Below, piece by piece: positions 12,882-14,283 of a stretch of 14,283 bases of DNA. Where the stretch lies: NCBI RefSeq assembly GCF_051960575.1, contig NZ_JBQCEE010000320.1, forward strand, positions 1 to 14,283. The letters run 5' to 3'. This stretch comes from JBQCEE01 sp051960575 (GTDB taxonomy: Bacteria > Actinomycetota > Actinomycetes > Mycobacteriales > Jatrophihabitantaceae). The first letter of the stretch is position 1; every line of letters begins with the position of its first letter. The notes beneath the pieces were generated by a model. It made no database searches. It worked only from the letters and a program-made list of their open reading frames with translations, and was not told where the DNA came from. Made by a program: the position numbers and the translations under genes.

Positions 12882-12909
12882 AACGCAGGAACCCGCGCGG
12901 AGCATTCCG
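12882..12909 (-). promoter_or_regulatory. SigH/SigR-dependent autoregulatory promoter (p2-like)
   Basis: On the minus strand CGGAAT (plus 12904-12909), an 18-bp spacer and CGTT (plus 12882-12885) match the SigR/SigH consensus GGAAT-N18/19-GTT exactly. The expected transcript start is near 12875, just before the in-frame ATGs at 12872 and 12869. The match is direct; dependence on SigH is inferred from the known autoregulation of sigR and sigH. Confidence 0.75.
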
Positions 12910-12910
12910 C

Positions 12911-12916
12911 TACGGT
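12911..12916 (+). promoter_or_regulatory. -10 element of ybaK (leaderless)
   Basis: TACGGT ends six bases before the GTG at 12923, so RNA should begin at the start codon. It lies one base from the -35 of the divergent SigH promoter, so the two promoters occupy neighbouring, partly shared DNA. Confidence 0.5.
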
Positions 12917-12922
12917 GCGCCC

Positions 12923-13399
12923 GTGGCCACCGGAACCCCGGCGACGAACCTGCTGACCAAGGCGAAGGTCGCGTTCACCCTGCACCCGTACGAGCACGAC
13001 CCGCGGGCAGAGACGTTCGGCGACGAGGCCGCGGCGGCCCTCGGCGTCGAGCCGACTCGCATCTTCAAGACCCTCATCGCGACGGTCGACGGACGGCTGG
13101 TCTGCGGCGTCGTCCCGGTCGCGGCGCGGCTCGACCTCAAAGCGCTCGCCGCGGCGGCGGGCGGCAAGAAGGCGGCGATGGCCGACCCCGCCGCCGCCGC
13201 CCGGGCCACCGGCTACGTCGTCGGCGGCATCTCGCCGCTCGGCCACCGCTCGCGGCTGCCCGTCGTCGTGGACTCCTCGGCGCTCGGCTTCGCCACCGTC
13301 TACGTCTCCGCCGGCAAGCGCGGCCTGCAGATGGAGCTCGCGCCGTCCGACCTCGTGCGGATGGCCGGCGCCACGACCGCGCCCATCGCCACGTCATGA
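12923..13399 (+). CDS. ybaK: YbaK/EbsC-type Cys-tRNA(Pro) deacylase
   Basis: 158 residues of the YbaK/ProX editing fold. TRIFKTLIATVDG (45-57) carries the conserved Lys49, and GYVVGGISPLG (97-107) is the substrate-binding GG-x-S-P loop. The enzyme hydrolyses Cys wrongly attached to tRNA(Pro) by prolyl-tRNA synthetase, acting in trans in the cytoplasm. The length matches the usual 155-165 residues. The GTG at 12923 fits the family N-terminus (ATNLLTKAKVAFTLHPYEHD, 6-25), has no ribosome binding site, and follows a -10 by six bases, so a leaderless mRNA is likely. The frame extends upstream without support. A hairpin follows the stop. The gene is divergent from sigH; a link between cysteine mischarging and thiol stress is tempting but only speculation. 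Confidence 0.93.
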   Translation: MATGTPATNLLTKAKVAFTLHPYEHDPRAETFGDEAAAALGVEPTRIFKTLIATVDGRLVCGVVPVAARLDLKALAAAAGGKKAAMADPAAAARATGYVVGGISPLGHRSRLPVVVDSSALGFATVYVSAGKRGLQMELAPSDLVRMAGATTAPIATS

Positions 13400-13402
13400 G
13401 CA

Positions 13403-13432
13403 GTCGGTCGCGTGCACCTGCACGCGGCCGAC
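13403..13432 (+). terminator. Terminator hairpin of ybaK
   Basis: GTCGGTCGCGTGCA and TGCACGCGGCCGAC pair over 14 positions with one G-U wobble and a two-base gap (the A-T pair opens to a four-base loop). It begins three bases past the ybaK stop. No U-tract. Confidence 0.65.
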
Positions 13433-13491
13433 CGATATGCGCGGCTCTCAACGGAGTTTCGCAATCGAGACGTTCGTTCATCTTGGAAGCC

Positions 13492-13520
13492 TTGTCCCGA
13501 TCTGAGAGAACCCTTAGCGT
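13492..13520 (+). promoter_or_regulatory. Promoter of the secreted protein gene
   Basis: TTGTCC (13492-13497), a 17-bp spacer and TAGCGT (13515-13520) form a good vegetative-type promoter. The RNA would start near 13527, giving a leader of about 46 nt. The ribosome binding site is weak (GTGGGG, 13562-13567). The surrounding 13434-13572 segment is less GC-rich than the genes and holds no other feature. Confidence 0.6.
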
Positions 13521-13572
13521 TCGCGATCACTCGTCCCGACCCAGGGACCGTGACCACGAATGTGGGGTTCGC

Positions 13573-14169
13573 ATGGACCAACCATCCCGTCGAGTGAGGA
13601 TCGCGGCCGGTGCCGCCGCGGCACTCGCTCTGTCCGTCGGCGCCGTCGCCACCGCGACGCCGGCGCTCGCCTGCACGAGATCCTCGACCTACTGTGCGGC
13701 GCACTACTACGGCCTGCTCCTCAACACCAGTGGCAAGGTGCGCGCCGAGATCGACACGACGACCTCGGCCAACAACCTCAACAAGAAGGTCTTCAACGAC
13801 GCGTACGGCGACCGCGAGTGGGTGCAGGCGCCGCTGCGCGACCGGAACGCCGGCGACGGCGACGCCGTCTACGTGCACTGGAGCTGGTACGCGAACGGCT
13901 CGTACTGCTACATCAGCTCGATCGGTGTCTCGGCCGGCCCCGACAGCGGTGGCGTCACCATCGGCCAGGGCTGCACGTCGGGGTGGCACTCGACCAACTC
14001 CGCCGACTCGAAGCACATCCAGGACTCGAACTGGTGGTTCATGACCGACAGCAAGGGCGTCGACCCGACGGCCAGCTCGCTGCGCGTGACCGAGAAGCCG
14101 TGCCAGGACGAGTCGTGGGTGCCGGACGAGTGCGGCGGCTCGCGCCTGCTCGGCATCAGCTACAGCTGA
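13573..14169 (+). CDS. Secreted six-cysteine protein of unknown family
   Basis: 198 residues. A Sec signal peptide is clear: basic SRRVR (5-9), hydrophobic core (10-27) and ATPALA before Cys34. The mature part (about 165 residues) has six Cys (34, 41, 112, 134, 177, 187), an even number that fits three disulfides. It is rich in Ser, Asp, Trp and Tyr and lacks the Ala/Arg bias of cytoplasmic genes here. A KVRAEIDTTTSANN stretch (55-68) and VYVHWSWYANGSYCYISSIG (99-118) suggest beta strands. No catalytic motif or known family was recognised. Leu at -2 and Ala at -3 fit a lipobox poorly, so signal peptidase I cleavage after Ala33 is preferred over a lipoprotein. Promoter and terminator suggest a single-gene unit. 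It could be a structural exoprotein, an inhibitor or a small carbohydrate-binding protein; this is open. Confidence 0.8.
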   Translation: MDQPSRRVRIAAGAAAALALSVGAVATATPALACTRSSTYCAAHYYGLLLNTSGKVRAEIDTTTSANNLNKKVFNDAYGDREWVQAPLRDRNAGDGDAVYVHWSWYANGSYCYISSIGVSAGPDSGGVTIGQGCTSGWHSTNSADSKHIQDSNWWFMTDSKGVDPTASSLRVTEKPCQDESWVPDECGGSRLLGISYS

Positions 14170-14188
14170 GCCGGATCGACTGATCGGA

Positions 14189-14227
14189 CGGGGTGCCCAC
14201 CCCGGAGCACGCGGTGGGGCCCCCCAC
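14189..14227 (+). terminator. Tandem hairpins after the secreted protein gene
   Basis: CGGGGTG-CC-CACCCCG (14189-14204) and GTGGGG-CC-CCCCAC (14214-14227) are two short perfect stems, 20 bp past the stop codon. The last 56 bases of the window are G-rich and show nothing recognisable. Confidence 0.5.
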
Positions 14228-14283
14228 ACCAGAAACCGGGGGGGCGTAACCGGGTGGAACTGGGGGTCGGGGCTCTTTGGGTG

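Noticed and set aside
13573..13675. Lipoprotein signal for the secreted protein (Cys right after the signal peptide)
   Set aside because: Residues at -3 and -2 are Ala and Leu, the reverse of a lipobox; signal peptidase I cleavage after ALA fits better.

Overview
The window is chromosomal DNA from a very GC-rich actinobacterium. The evidence is a WhiB1-type iron-sulfur regulator, a mycothiol-responsive SigH/SigR sigma factor with its zinc anti-sigma factor, a SigF-type sigma factor with an RsbW/UsfX-like anti-sigma factor, a PdtaS-type histidine kinase, and several promoters that place the transcript start at the start codon. From memory, the gene order parallels Mycobacterium tuberculosis Rv3214 (gpm2) - Rv3217c - Rv3218 - Rv3219 (whiB1) - Rv3220c (pdtaS) - Rv3221A (rshA) - Rv3223c (sigH). 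The genus cannot be named from the sequence; it is not an obvious Mycobacterium, because the blocks between the conserved genes differ. No tRNA, rRNA, CRISPR array, insertion sequence or phage gene was seen.

Layout. (1) 1-1751, minus strand: a membrane-anchored polysaccharide deacetylase fused to a family 2 glycosyltransferase, cut by the left edge, translationally coupled to a Ser/Thr/Pro-rich single-pass membrane protein. (2) 1811-3817, plus strand: histidine phosphatase, then the anti-sigma/SigF-type sigma pair. (3) 3842-5232: a divergent pair, a four-helix membrane protein (minus) and a diacylglycerol-kinase-family lipid kinase (plus), both apparently leaderless. (4) 5233-7393: a 343-bp regulatory gap holding a near-perfect CRP site, then WhiB1, facing the PdtaS-like kinase; the two convergent genes meet at a long hairpin. 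(5) 7521-9484, plus strand: a DUF3311 small membrane protein coupled to a sodium:solute symporter. (6) 9394-12746, minus strand: a DUF4389 membrane protein whose end overlaps the symporter gene by 91 bp, a methyltransferase-like protein lacking the usual SAM-binding N-terminus, a cold shock protein with its own promoter and terminator, the RsrA/RshA anti-sigma factor and SigH. (7) 12923-14169, plus strand: a YbaK-type deacylase divergent from sigH, and a secreted six-cysteine protein with no recognised family.

How the genes work together. The core is a regulatory hub: general stress (SigF and its anti-sigma), NO/redox and cAMP-linked control (WhiB1 with a CRP site), cytosolic two-component signalling (PdtaS; its partner PdtaR is not here) and thiol-oxidative stress (SigH/RsrA). 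The sigH upstream region has the architecture of the Streptomyces sigR double-isoform loop: a SigH-type promoter (12882-12909) ahead of in-frame upstream ATGs, and a vegetative-type -10 (12782-12787) placed so that only the short form can be made.

No completely new multi-gene system was found. The best leads are the possible second SigH isoform, a perfect 11-bp hairpin that buries the ribosome binding site of the DUF4389 gene, the CRP site before whiB1, the altered GVWGG motif of WhiB1, and the unassigned cysteine-rich secreted protein.
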